Source of the DNA: Flammula alnicola
Taxonomy: Eukaryota; Basidiomycota; Agaricomycetes; Agaricales; Strophariaceae
Assembly: GCA_015499995.1 (NCBI GenBank)
Contig: JADNRV010000615.1
Span: 1-21,868, forward strand
Reading direction: 5' to 3'
Length of the DNA: 21,868 nt
Shown piece by piece: positions 1-9,941 of this stretch. Below the pieces are notes generated by a model. The model had not been told where the DNA came from, did no database searches, and saw only the letters and a list, made by a program, of their open reading frames with translations. Numbering within the stretch: position 1 is the stretch's first letter; each line of letters opens with the position of its first letter. The position numbers were made by a program, and so were the translations under genes.

Positions 1-1
1 T

Positions 2-1336
2 GGGGCTGAAGAAGAGAAGACGATCCTCCAACAAGAGATTACGACGCACGAGGCGGAGGTTCAGAAATCGAAGTCCCTGAGTCGTTATCTTGAAGCTCAA
101 ATTAAAGATAGGTACGTGAATTTTCTAATGTGTGTGTCAATGGTTTTAGACTGACGGATTACTCTCAATAGTGATCATCTTGTAACCACCTTGAAAGGCG
201 ATATTGAGCGCCTTCATGCTGACCTCGCTCGTTCTGAGAAAGCATGCAAGGCCGCTGAAGTTAATCTCAGTTTGCAAAATGCACAACACAAACGCGAGAC
301 AACAGAATTCCGGCGCGAATTGTCAGCATTGCGAACACGGCCAAATCTCGAGCAAGCCCTTGCCGAACTGGAAGAACGCAACACCGAGATGGAGGTTGCT
401 CCGAGCTAAATGCACGGAAATCGAGGAGAATGACGATCGAGTCCTTGAGTAAGCCTTTTTGTTTGTGTATGCTATGATCCGGTTGCTAACTTGTTGCTAT
501 AAAGGATGCTAAAAGAAAAGAAAAAACTTACTACCAAAGTCGAGTCCCTTACTCGCAAGGTCCAGAACTTGCAAGCAAAACTTGCTGCGGCCAAGGCTTC
601 AGCGCCAGCCTCAGCTTCGAGTCCCGTGCAACCCCTTCCAACAACAGCCCCTCAACCTAAAGTCATTTCACCGTCAGTTGCCTTAGCTGCTCAAACCCCA
701 CAAAGCCTTAGCGCCCCTTTCTCGCGACCCCGATCCGCTACCTCATCCTCGGCTCCTCATGCGACACAATCTTCCACAGCTAGCCCACCCTCACTGACGC
801 GTAAACGATCTGAACGAATTGTTTCCGGCCCCTCATCTCTTCCCAGACCTAAAACGCCAGAGCGAAGCAGGGCGATTACCCCTGTGTTCAAGGCTCGAAC
901 TCCCGAACGCCGCCATCTGCCTGAGGTGGACCCCATGCCATCTGCTGTCGTTATTGGCAAGAAACGCTCTGCTCCTGATGACTTCGAGGTCTGCGAGAAC
1001 ATGCCCGCTCAGGCCTTCACGGCTGAGGGCGAGGATGTGGAGAATAGAACCCCAAGGGTGCGTCGGGTGTTGAACAGTTTGCAATCGGGTTTCACTCCAC
1101 TTCGTAACCAAAATCGCCCTACCGCCCCTATGCCTTCTCCAAGACGTACTGCACCAGTTCGTTCGTCTCCTTTTATTTCAGACATGACCAATAGCCCCCA
1201 TCCCATCCCACCGATGCCATCTTCGTCAGCGAAGCCATCCAAACGCAGTTGGCTAGGGAAAATCCGGGGTTCGTCGCAGCCAGCTGAAAGACCCTCTGGT
1301 ATGAGGTCATTATTTGATAGAGGAGAATCCTCATGA
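2..1336 (+). CDS. Coiled-coil protein with Ser/Pro-rich C terminus, 5'-partial, with a frame break
   Basis: I do not recognise this gene. The visible part begins in frame at base 2 and uses introns 112-171 and 449-504 (GT-AG, with GCTAAC branch site in the second). The first roughly 170 residues are heptad-rich, charged and almost free of proline, as in a long coiled coil (for example ERLHADLARSEKACK and KKKLTTKVESLTRKVQNLQA). From about base 600 the protein becomes Ser/Pro/Thr/Arg-rich and looks disordered, with many SP/TP sites such as PKTPER and ARTPERR that would suit a proline-directed kinase. It ends SLFDRGESS at TGA 1334-1336. The reading frame shifts near bases 388-396: the frame from 173 ends at TAA 407-409, while the coiled coil continues in another frame (LLRAKCTEIEENDDR). 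Coiled coil plus phosphorylatable tail suggests a structural or cytoskeletal role, but that is only inference. The N terminus is outside the window. Confidence 0.75.
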
Positions 1337-1608
1337 CAGGACTTGCTCTCTCCAGTGTACGTTAGTCTTTAGTAATTATGAATATGCCGAACCTATTTTT
1401 CTCCTTTGTCAATGCATTTATGATACTTATGTAGCATTTTTCGCATATTTTGCACATATGGATGTATTTCTAGCCAGATTAATTTTCAATACGACCTTTA
1501 TTCACGACACCACGATAGGTGTGATGGCATGTCGTGTCTCCACCTCGGCGTTCTACATATATAGCGATCGGGATGCTGACTTGATTAACTGCCTACCCAA
1601 TGCCTACC

Positions 1609-4600
1609 ATGTTCTCTAAGCAACATGAATCCGTTCTTGAGGATCTCTCCACCGATTTGCGCGACGAGGAGGATTGGAAAGTAGGATCTCTGAAAGCCTT
1701 CGACTTTCCTCTGAATGTTACCACACTTGCCATCGAACCAATATCTGGGCTACTTGCTGCTGGTACGTAACATCGCATATTCTTGACCTCCAAGCTGACT
1801 TGACTCTCTTGCTTTAGGAACTGCAGATGGTGTGATTCACATCTTTGGTCGACCAGGCGTATACTCCAAGATCAACTTGCCTCAACCGGCTGAAGTTCGA
1901 CTCCTCCAATTCGCTATTTCGACGTTCAACATCGTTTGCATCGGTGTGTCACATTCAGTTTATGCAAAACCAACAGTCCGACTTACGTCTTGTTAGATGG
2001 TGACAACCAACTCCATGTATACAGTCTCTTGGAGTTTGGGAGACCAAAATATGTTACTTCTGCTCGGTTTGATCAAACCAAGTACGCCTATTCTACCTAT
2101 CCTTTACAGCGCGGAGTAGTGAACCTCTTTCTTTGCACTCAGTTCAATGACTCTATCGCCTTCACACACACATGTTTGTGATTCATATCCAAAACGCGAC
2201 CCGGCTTGACCCCGACTGCCGTTAGGTCTTCCTTGCCACGCAAAACGGAGACATCAAGACATACGACTTGACCTGTCTCCGAAAATCTCCATATTCCATG
2301 CCTAATTTGTGGAAACTCTACGAGCAGAAAATGGCTAGTAGTGGAATGCCTTCATTAACGTTGCCAACCCCGTATGTGTTCTAGCTTCTGAGCTCTTTCC
2401 TTCCCGTGATACATCAAACTCTAGTTCGAATGCCGTAGAGGCCGTCGTCCACCCAAGAAATCTTGATCTTATATTTGTCGCATATGCTGGTTTGTCGACC
2501 CTTCATCTACATCTTATTGTGATCTAATCACTCCAAAACAGGCGGGGTCATCTTGACTGATCTTGTGGGTTTTCCATTCAGACTGGTTTTTCTGTTTCTT
2601 ATTCTCAAATTTCGCAGACAGAAAGAAATACTATTCGTGCATATGAACTTGTCCTATCGCCTGGAGCTCCTGGAGGGGCCGGATACGGTACAGGTGTTCG
2701 TGTTATCCTAGATATATTTCTTTCTCGATATTGACATCTACGCAGGACATCCTCACTCACCGGAGAATGATGGTTGCAAGTATAGCTGTTCATCCTTCCG
2801 GGCATTTCTTTGCAGCTGGATATGCCGATGGTTCGATTGCTTTCTGGGCGGTCGAAGATGACAACAAACCTCTCCTTGTTCGGACTCTGGACTCTCTTGA
2901 TGTAAATCTCGTTCACGCCGACCTCCTTGAGACACATTTCTCAAGTTCTGCAAAATCCCTAGCCTCACAATATCTTTTGGAACCTGTCTTCAAGCTTTCT
3001 TGGAGTAGTTTCCCAAACTCTCCTGATCCACGTGGAGGAGAGACAACACTAACTATACTCGGAGGGCTCGGCGCTGGCAAACCTCCTGGATTGACTACCT
3101 TCCTTCTACCGGCATTTAATCCTCCGGAACCACCTTCCGAACCCCCTGCACCGCAAGACTCTCTTCATCCATTCTTTCGAGAGGCTATGTATCAGTCTCT
3201 CATACCCACAAAATCATTTTTCTACGAAACACGCGGACTGGTTCAAGATTACTTGCTCTTACCACGGAACACACCTCATCTGTCGGGCAGCTTCGACCCC
3301 TACGCCATCTTGCTCATAACAGAGTTTGAAAATACAAGAACTGTTGAAGCATATCAATATCCTCCTCCGGGCTTCATCCAGGCCGTACAAGCACCCCAGA
3401 AGATGGAAGCGCTGAATGATGAAGAAGCGGAAAAGTCCCCAGATGGACTTTTGAGTCCTCCACCTCCAACTCCTCTGCCAAAGTCTCCTAGGCATCTCAA
3501 TCATACGCCCCTGTCGCTCAGGACGCCGTTTCCCATGTCCATCGGGAATTCAGGTCTTCTGGGTGGTCACCTTCTTAAACTCGACAAAGACGTTTACCAG
3601 GACTTTGTTGACAAGAAATCAGCGAACGACCTTCATTTGAACTTGAAAGGCGGTCAAGCCTACGCAGACAGCACGAATGAGCTCAAGCTGCTAAAGTATC
3701 AAGCACATCGAGTTCTTGTCACCTACAACCGAGATTTGAGCGTACAATTCTTCGATATCAGCCCCCAATTGTTAATTCCAAGTCTAACAGCCAACTCGTT
3801 GCTGGACAATGACTGGCCTGAACCCCTTCCTGGGTTGACGATCAAACTTGATGAAGCATTCGATGATCCTGCCATCGCCGAACTTCTGGCGACACCAATT
3901 GAAAAGGCTTCAATCCACTCTGTCGAGCTTGCGCCTGAAGCCCTGGAATGTGCGGTGGCACTGAACTCTGGAGAAGTTTTGGTTTATCACGAAGCATCGC
4001 TTCGATCTATCTCATCTTCGCCGAAGTCATGGGCAGACACGGAAATTGTATTATTGGACCGAGTTTATTCGCGTCCAGGAAGCAGGCTTGTGCCGTATTT
4101 CATGCTTGCCGCTGAAAAAGGCTCGCTAGAGGCATGTGCTATATCTGATACTGGTATGTTACATGAAAATATTGAATAATGGCTATCATTCTAATTTGCC
4201 CCTTCAATAGGTTTCCTGGCCGTGTCGTATAAGGACGGATCCCTGATCATTGTAGATATGCGAGGACCTAAGACCATCTTTTCAAGTGACAGGAACAAGA
4301 ACCAAAAGCACCCTGCAAGCCGCACTCACTTGCACATGCCTGGTGGGGGCGCTCCTTTAGGTTCCCACCATGGACCTGGACCTGATATCATTAAATCTCT
4401 GACCTGGACTGTAAGCCCTCTAGAAAAAGGTTAACTCCTTTCCTTTTCTTTCATTGCACGTTGTATCTGATCATGTGTACTTTAACCCTTGAAAGATCCT
4501 CAACTAAGCGTACGGCTCATCGCATCACACCAATCTGGACATGCAGACGTGTACACGTTGACACATTCAGGCAACCCAATTTCATGGAGCATCTCAGGAG

Positions 4601-5966
4601 AACCAGTCCAATGTAAAGTCGTGCAAGATCCCATCTCCAATGGCGTATTCGTGTTGGATGCGAAGTCAGGCGCACCCTGGAAAGCGGACCGTGCAAGGCT
4701 CGCAGCCTCTTTCAAAAATAGTGTTCCTGTCAACCCTGCAGGCGGAAGTAACGCCGTGCCTCAGTGTGTTTTATTAACAGTTGGAGCCAAAGGTGCGAGG
4801 TCGTCTGCCAACATAAATGGAGAGAAAATTGGTAAGGTTGAGTGGGGGAATAAAGTTGGCATGGTGCAGAGTTCGCAAGTCGTAGAACACATGGGTATGT
4901 TGCCGCATTTTCTAAGTGGCTGATACCTTTCGCTGAAGGCTTCTCATAGGCTCGCGCGCGCTCGTCGTTCAGACCGATAGGCACGATGCGCTGGTATATT
5001 CTCTCCCTCTGCTAGAGTATATCTGCACTGTCCAGCTTCCACCCGTGACCTCGCTGTGAGTTTTTTTTGTTTCTTTTCATCACATTCTTCAAGTCTTAAA
5101 TTCCTCATTTTTCCAGGCCGATGACAATAGATGACACTGGCGACTTCATTGCGTGGGCACCCTATGCTCAGCCGCGGTCGGGCGGAGTAATTCACTCAGC
5201 GACGTATGGCACGTTCTTCAACGTCCGACGCACCTATATACCGCCGGACATTGAATTTGTGAGCACGCGAGCCGCGATTCCTCCTCAACCGCAACCCGTG
5301 TCTCTTGGGCCTGCGTCCCTCCTGGGGTCATGGTTCTCCTTTAAGCAGACGTTATCTGGTGCCGAGATTGACGAACTCTGTGAGTTTTATTTTCCTGTCG
5401 CTTTATTCCCTTTCCTTCTTGTCAGGAACCACACTACTTTCCCACCTGCCCACACGCGGCCTTCTCTATTTTTGTCAGGCCTAAGGCTTTCTTCTTCCTT
5501 CTCCACGTGTTATAATCACATTCGCCCATTCTAATTCTTTGCTTCTGATAGTGGGTGGACCTAATAGGCCAATTCCTGAAAAGATCAAGGCAGAACGAGA
5601 TAAATCTGCAGGCGAAGAAGGCGTCGCCGGCGCGGCCGGATCTACTGCAGCTGGTTTCGCTGCAAGTGCCGCAGCCGTTCAGGCAAATATCTATAATAGA
5701 CTCACGTCGGCGATGAGTGAGCGAGGGTGCGTTTACTTACATATGAATCGTTTCACTTTTCTTATAATGTCTGCATTGAAGTCAAGTATTGGGAGACCTT
5801 GAAGAACGCTTCAACTCACTGGAGGAAGGCAGTAGGAATATGGTGGCGCAGGTAAGAGTTTTACAGATAACTACCACGGAACTTCTCACAGCTCTCCTTC
5901 TTTCCACAATTCCAGGCTAAGCGGTTGGCAACGCAGCAAACTGCCAAATCGTGGTTTGGATTCTAA
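1609..5966 (+). CDS. SRO7: Lethal giant larvae / tomosyn / Sro7 family protein (WD40 SNARE regulator)
   Basis: Regulator of exocytosis that binds SNAREs and acts at the plasma membrane with the Rab/exocyst machinery (family knowledge). Sixteen exons give about 1132 residues, the usual size for the family. Introns: 1763-1817, 1944-1996, 2082-2142, 2174-2225, 2372-2424, 2490-2541, 2565-2617, about 2696-2745, 4154-4210, 4430-4495, 4895-4949, 5056-5116, 5380-5551, 5727-5781, 5852-5915. The N-terminal half carries WD40-type blades typical of Lgl (LLAAGTADGVIHIFG, VFLATQNGDIKTYDL, VASIAVHPSGHFFAAGYADG). A Pro-rich insertion (PPPPTPLPKSPR) lies in the middle. The C terminus, SERGQVLGDLEERFNSLEEG, aligns with the R-SNARE motif of synaptobrevin, with the zero-layer Arg in LEER, and ends AKSWFGF without a membrane anchor, as in tomosyn. 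ATG 1609 gives MFSKQHESV; an in-frame ATG at 1600 would add three residues. The donor of the eighth intron is the least certain. It lies upstream of a Golgi SNARE gene on the same strand. Confidence 0.93.
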
Positions 5967-6738
5967 TTTCGTTTGTGTCACAAATATTGAGACCAATGTG
6001 ATTGTAAGCATACGTGGATGGGACGCTTAGGTGAAAAATAGTTTGCGGTATTATACTCATGCTCTGTTCGACTTTTGCATTTTCCCGATCTAGCTCCTTT
6101 CCCAGCACGGAAGAGAACAAAACACATAGGGTTGAGTTTGTGAAGACGTCCGACTTGTTCATGTTGAAAGACTTGAAGATCAACATATGCGGGAGGCCGC
6201 CTCTATAGATGGCATAGATGGCCTTTCTTGGAGTGGGTGCGACGAGCATCGCAACAATGAACGGATTCAAGCTTGGGAGTCTCAGTTGGCACCTCTGAAT
6301 CCCAGGTATAAATATGAAGGCAAAGGTCCCACTAAGCTTAAGACCGCAAAAAAAAGGATAGGTCTGTCTAGAATAAGTAAGCGCCTGTAAATGCATAAAA
6401 GCTCTGCACATTCGGGCAGAGATGGCTAATAGGTACCTGACCCAAGTCTATTCAAGTATCATGGTTTCGTAGGATTTTGTAGGATTTCGTGCTGCAAACT
6501 TCAAAGGACGATGGAACCGAGAGCGTTGAACAAACATGAAGATGGAACTTTTTGCAAGTTGCTATGCGTGTGAATATCCCGGCTACTTACGTAATTTATC
6601 GGCAATTACCGAATGACAATGACTTGCAATGCCGTCAGGACTCAGCACAGTGAGCTTGAGCAAATCGCATTGTTATTCATCATCTTCCACGACGTCGACC
6701 GCCTCAGTGCCTTATAACATTCTCTATTCCTGTTTATA
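5967..6738. other. Intergenic spacer between the Lgl/tomosyn gene and GOS1
   Basis: About 770 bases holding the 3' end of the upstream gene and the promoter of GOS1. I see no exon-like reading frame. A minus-strand open frame over 5917-6411 has no recognisable motif and overlaps the last exon of the Lgl gene. A short direct repeat of GTAGGATTT occurs twice near 6468-6488. No tRNA B-box or clear hairpin was found. Confidence 0.6.
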
Positions 6739-7699
6739 ATGTCCAACTACGATCAACTACACAGACAGTGCCGGACACTTGAGAACCTATTCGACTCCAA
6801 GCTCACTTCATACTCACAATTAGTCGCCAATATCTCGCGGCCAGGCCAGGACATCGAATCTTCAGGCTCAGGCGAACGATGGAGAGACCTGGAGCTAGAG
6901 GTGGATGACCTATCGGTTAAGGTGAGTACGGGACGTTGATGTTGATTGTCTCGACACTCAGGGAATATCCGCAGCTGGAAGAAATTAACGAACAGCTTGG
7001 GGCGTTAGCTAGAAACCCCGAACTGATGTCTAATTCTATGCTGCGAGCGATCCAACGACACAGGGAGCTGCAGCAAGACAATATGCGTGAGCTGAAAAGG
7101 ACAAAGGTGTGCCATATTCGTTCGAAGAATTCGAAGAGTGATCCTCGTAGTATTTAACGGGACATGTTTTAGGCAAATGTTAAACACGCTCTGGACCAAG
7201 CCAACCTTCTTTCCGGGGTACGGAATGACATAGAGTACGTGTTGCAACGATATATCTGTGTGACTGTATTGATATCGTTTTAGCGCGTACAAATCATCGG
7301 CTGCGGATTCGTTGCTGTCGGAACGAAGCCGGATTGACAGTTCACACCAAATGACGGACACAGTGATACAGTGAGTCCTTTTTTTACAGCAATATATTAC
7401 CCGAAGGCACCGACTTATGCCTTTGAAACGACCGACAGACAAGCATATGAAACTCGGTCGGAGTTTGGGCGACAACGGTCTTCGTTAGCTGGTATAAACA
7501 ACCGGATGGTACAGGTTATCGGTGCGTCTCTTGCTACCTCCTCCGCGACTTGCTGATTTCTTAACGTAGTATAGGCACCATGCCTGGTATCAATAACCTT
7601 GTCTCTATGATTAAGTCGCGCCGGCGGAGGGACTCCATCATCATGGGTGTAGTCATTGGAGTGTGCATCATTATCATCTTGTCCTACATCTGGAGGTGA
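6739..7699 (+). CDS. GOS1: Golgi Qb-SNARE Gos1 (GOSR1/GS28)
   Basis: Tail-anchored SNARE of the Golgi, acting in ER-Golgi and intra-Golgi vesicle fusion with Sed5, Ykt6 and Sft1 (family knowledge). Six exons (introns 6922-6974, 7107-7172, 7235-7283, 7371-7438, 7522-7574) give 223 residues, the normal Gos1 length. The N terminus (YDQLHRQCRTLENLFDSKL) matches the start of the Gos1 Habc region. The SNARE motif lies near residues 130-195 (SRIDSSHQMTDTVIQQAYE, FGRQRSSLAGINNRM), with Gln at the central layer region. The end is a family hallmark: MPGINNLVSMIKSRRRRDSI followed by a single hydrophobic anchor (IMGVVIGVCIIIILSYIW) and a final Arg. The ATG at 6739 is the first in frame after the spacer. 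The 3' end faces the TatD gene, with a gap of about 240 bases. Confidence 0.96.
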
Positions 7700-7942
7700 A
7701 GGCGTCGGTCTTGTTTTGCTTAGTGCAAGAGTGACATCTTGGCCACTGTCGTCCTCCGCATGGCCACTGGAACTGCAGTCTCTAGAAGGGTGTTTCTGGT
7801 GCGATTGTTCGCTGGAAAGGTGCAGGAGGCGGGATGGGTTTGTCGGACAGTATGGTATTTATATCCTTGAGTTATGCAAGTCTTTTTCTATCATAATACA
7901 ATGACACTTAATGCCGATCTGTCATCAAAGTGAAATCAATTC

Positions 7943-9408
7943 TCACCAGTCTCCAATTTTTTCAACGTCAGAACTTTCAGACTCGTAATCTGGTCTCCTT
8001 TTCTGTTTCCTTGTCTGCGGAACCGGATGATGTCCATTTTTGAACCTCAGCCAATTCCTCTCCAATCGACGCACGACACCCCATTTCTCCTCCGACTCCA
8101 AATGGGTATCATCAATCCATTCAGTTTCAATAGGCCAGCCTTTAACGTCGGCTACAATTTTGACCATGTCCCAGGTCTGCGATGTGCACATGTCGATGTC
8201 GTTGTAATCTGATTCAACGAGGATGCGATTGGGCGAGCATGCGGCAATAAGTGCTCGGTGGTTACCGTGTTTGTGATTGATAACGGTTGACAATGAGAGG
8301 AAAATGTTCTCGTGTCTTTTCTATATATCAGAGAGAAACGATCAGGAATGAATCACAGAGGTGAAAATATAGAGCGCAGACAATAAAATGAGCACCACAC
8401 CTCAGCATCTCGCCAAGTCTGAGCACTGAAACCACAGCTATGCATATCCACGCTGATCCGATTCCACCTTTCAAGAGACTTTCTCTTCATCGCTGTTAAC
8501 AAATCTAGCGTCACTTGCTGGGACTTTACACTATGTATACTAATATTTCTTCCCAGCTCGACCGCCAATTCTATTTGCGGCTGAAGCACCGCAATTTGAT
8601 GTGTGAGGGGGATGGTGAAAGACGTTAGGATGCGGGGCGAGGTGAAATAATCTATGGGCACGCGAAAGGCGCGATCCAGCCCTACTTCGCCAAGCATGGC
8701 AGTGGGGAAGGCCGTGAGGTTTGCGCGAAGTTCTGCAAGGATCGAGGAGAGGGGACGGGGTTCTGGGAGGGTAGCTATGAATTTTTGGAATTGTTCTTCG
8801 AGGTCGTTGTCCACATGGTCCTTGGTAAGATTGTTGTTTTGTAAGAAGAGCTTTCTGTAGTGTTGCTCTTTGTAGGATGATGATGATGATGATGATGATG
8901 ATTCTGTGATGTTCTCGGCGGAGGATGTGGTCGATATGAGATGCGAGAACCACGGATGATAACCTACGGCGATAAAAATGTCAAGTATATTCAGTTAAGT
9001 GCTGATCGTGAAACTCGACAATCTGAGAAGGCAATGAATTCAATAGCTGTGTGGGCACGTCGCCTAACGTTATTCACTCACGATTTAAAGGTAAAAGATA
9101 AGGTATTGATGTACAATGTGCACCAGAATCATTACACATTCGCACAGTGGGTTATGTATATATCGCAAATGATGAAACAAAAGCGACTAACCGAAGCATG
9201 GTACGACCTGTTCTGGGTAGCGCGAGGCAAGATCTTTCACCTTGTCCTGATCGGATTCCATTGAGGACATGGCGCAGATGGAGATGCCCAGCTTGCTCAT
9301 CGAAGCATCGGACACAACTCCTGACGCATCAGTAGGATGGCAATGCACATCAACGATGTGACGGAGAACGTCAGCACTAGGCAAGCCCGATGAATTGCTG
9401 GTTGACAT
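7943..9408 (-). CDS. scn1: TatD-family metal-dependent hydrolase, Scn1-like
   Basis: Member of the TatD/amidohydrolase TIM-barrel family of metal-dependent nucleases; the closest named relatives by feel are fungal Scn1 (Cut9-interacting) proteins. Three exons on the minus strand (introns 9191-8964, 8400-8321) give 385 residues, longer than bacterial TatD because of fungal insertions and a tail. Metal-site motifs are present: VDVHCHPTD near the N terminus, GEVGLDRAFR, SIHSVKSQQ, DMHSCGFSAQTW and ILVESDYND. The family sequence CFGYHPWFSH spans the first splice junction, which fixes the unusually long 228-nt first intron. A run of about nine Ser encoded by a trinucleotide repeat follows the HPWFSH segment. 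The C-terminal 60 residues are basic and Ser/Glu-rich (PQTRKQKRRPDYESESSD) and may carry a nuclear localisation signal. Divergent from TRM5. Substrate cannot be told from sequence. Confidence 0.92.
8876..8902. repeat. GAT trinucleotide microsatellite (nine copies) inside the TatD coding sequence
   Basis: Nine uninterrupted GAT units on the + strand. On the coding (minus) strand they read as TCA codons and give a poly-Ser run just after the HPWFSH segment. Slippage would change the number of Ser without breaking the frame. Confidence 0.95.
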
Positions 9409-9941
9409 TTCGTGTTACAGGTTATGTTGAACTTCAGATTTCCCAGATTCACTGTTGCGCAGTACAGGCAATACGGCTGGCTAAGTACCGGTGAGGATGA
9501 ATTTGTGCACCGCAAGTGTTCGTAGCAACCAGTGGGAAAGCTAGTGACCTCGGGATGACGGGGGTTAATCTGTTCCGACGAAAAGACCAATGCAACGACT
9601 GCTTCGTGGTTGCGCGGTTAGGCAATGCAGATGGCAGATGAAGATGTTGATATGATATTGATGACACAAGATTCTTCGAAGTACTCCAAATGCGTGCGGA
9701 TACCGAGAGGGCTAGATGAGAACCGGCTTTCCAACAGATATTGAGACCAGAAATCTTTCGACTTGGACCAGATTAATGTGCGGCAGTTGTGGGTTCCTGG
9801 AGGTTGTTTGTATTCAAGCAGCAGATATCAATTGGCTGATGCCATTTCTCTGACACCCAATTGGGTGAGGCGGAATTAGTCAGCATAATGCGCCTTTAGG
9901 AAACCTTGCTCTTTCGTGTCTTCTTCTCCGTTGTCTCCTGC
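9409..9941. promoter_or_regulatory. Shared upstream region of divergent TatD and TRM5, with a palindromic CCAAT element at 9854-9867
   Basis: About 530 bases between two divergent start codons, with no convincing exon. The clearest element is the perfect 14-bp palindrome CACCCAATTGGGTG at 9854-9867. It contains a CCAAT box on each strand, overlapping at the centre, and sits 75-90 bases upstream of the first TRM5 ATG. CCAAT boxes bind the Hap2/3/5 (NF-Y) complex in fungi; its use here is inference. Confidence 0.5.

Noticed and set aside
2082..2225. One single 144-nt intron in the Lgl/tomosyn gene
   Set aside because: A 31-nt exon at 2143-2173 (SMTLSPSHTH) with normal introns on both sides restores a WD40 strand leading into VFLATQNGD, so two introns fit better.
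5917..6411. A 164-residue minus-strand open frame after the Lgl/tomosyn gene
   Set aside because: It overlaps the final exon of that gene, has no recognisable domain and no family-like composition.
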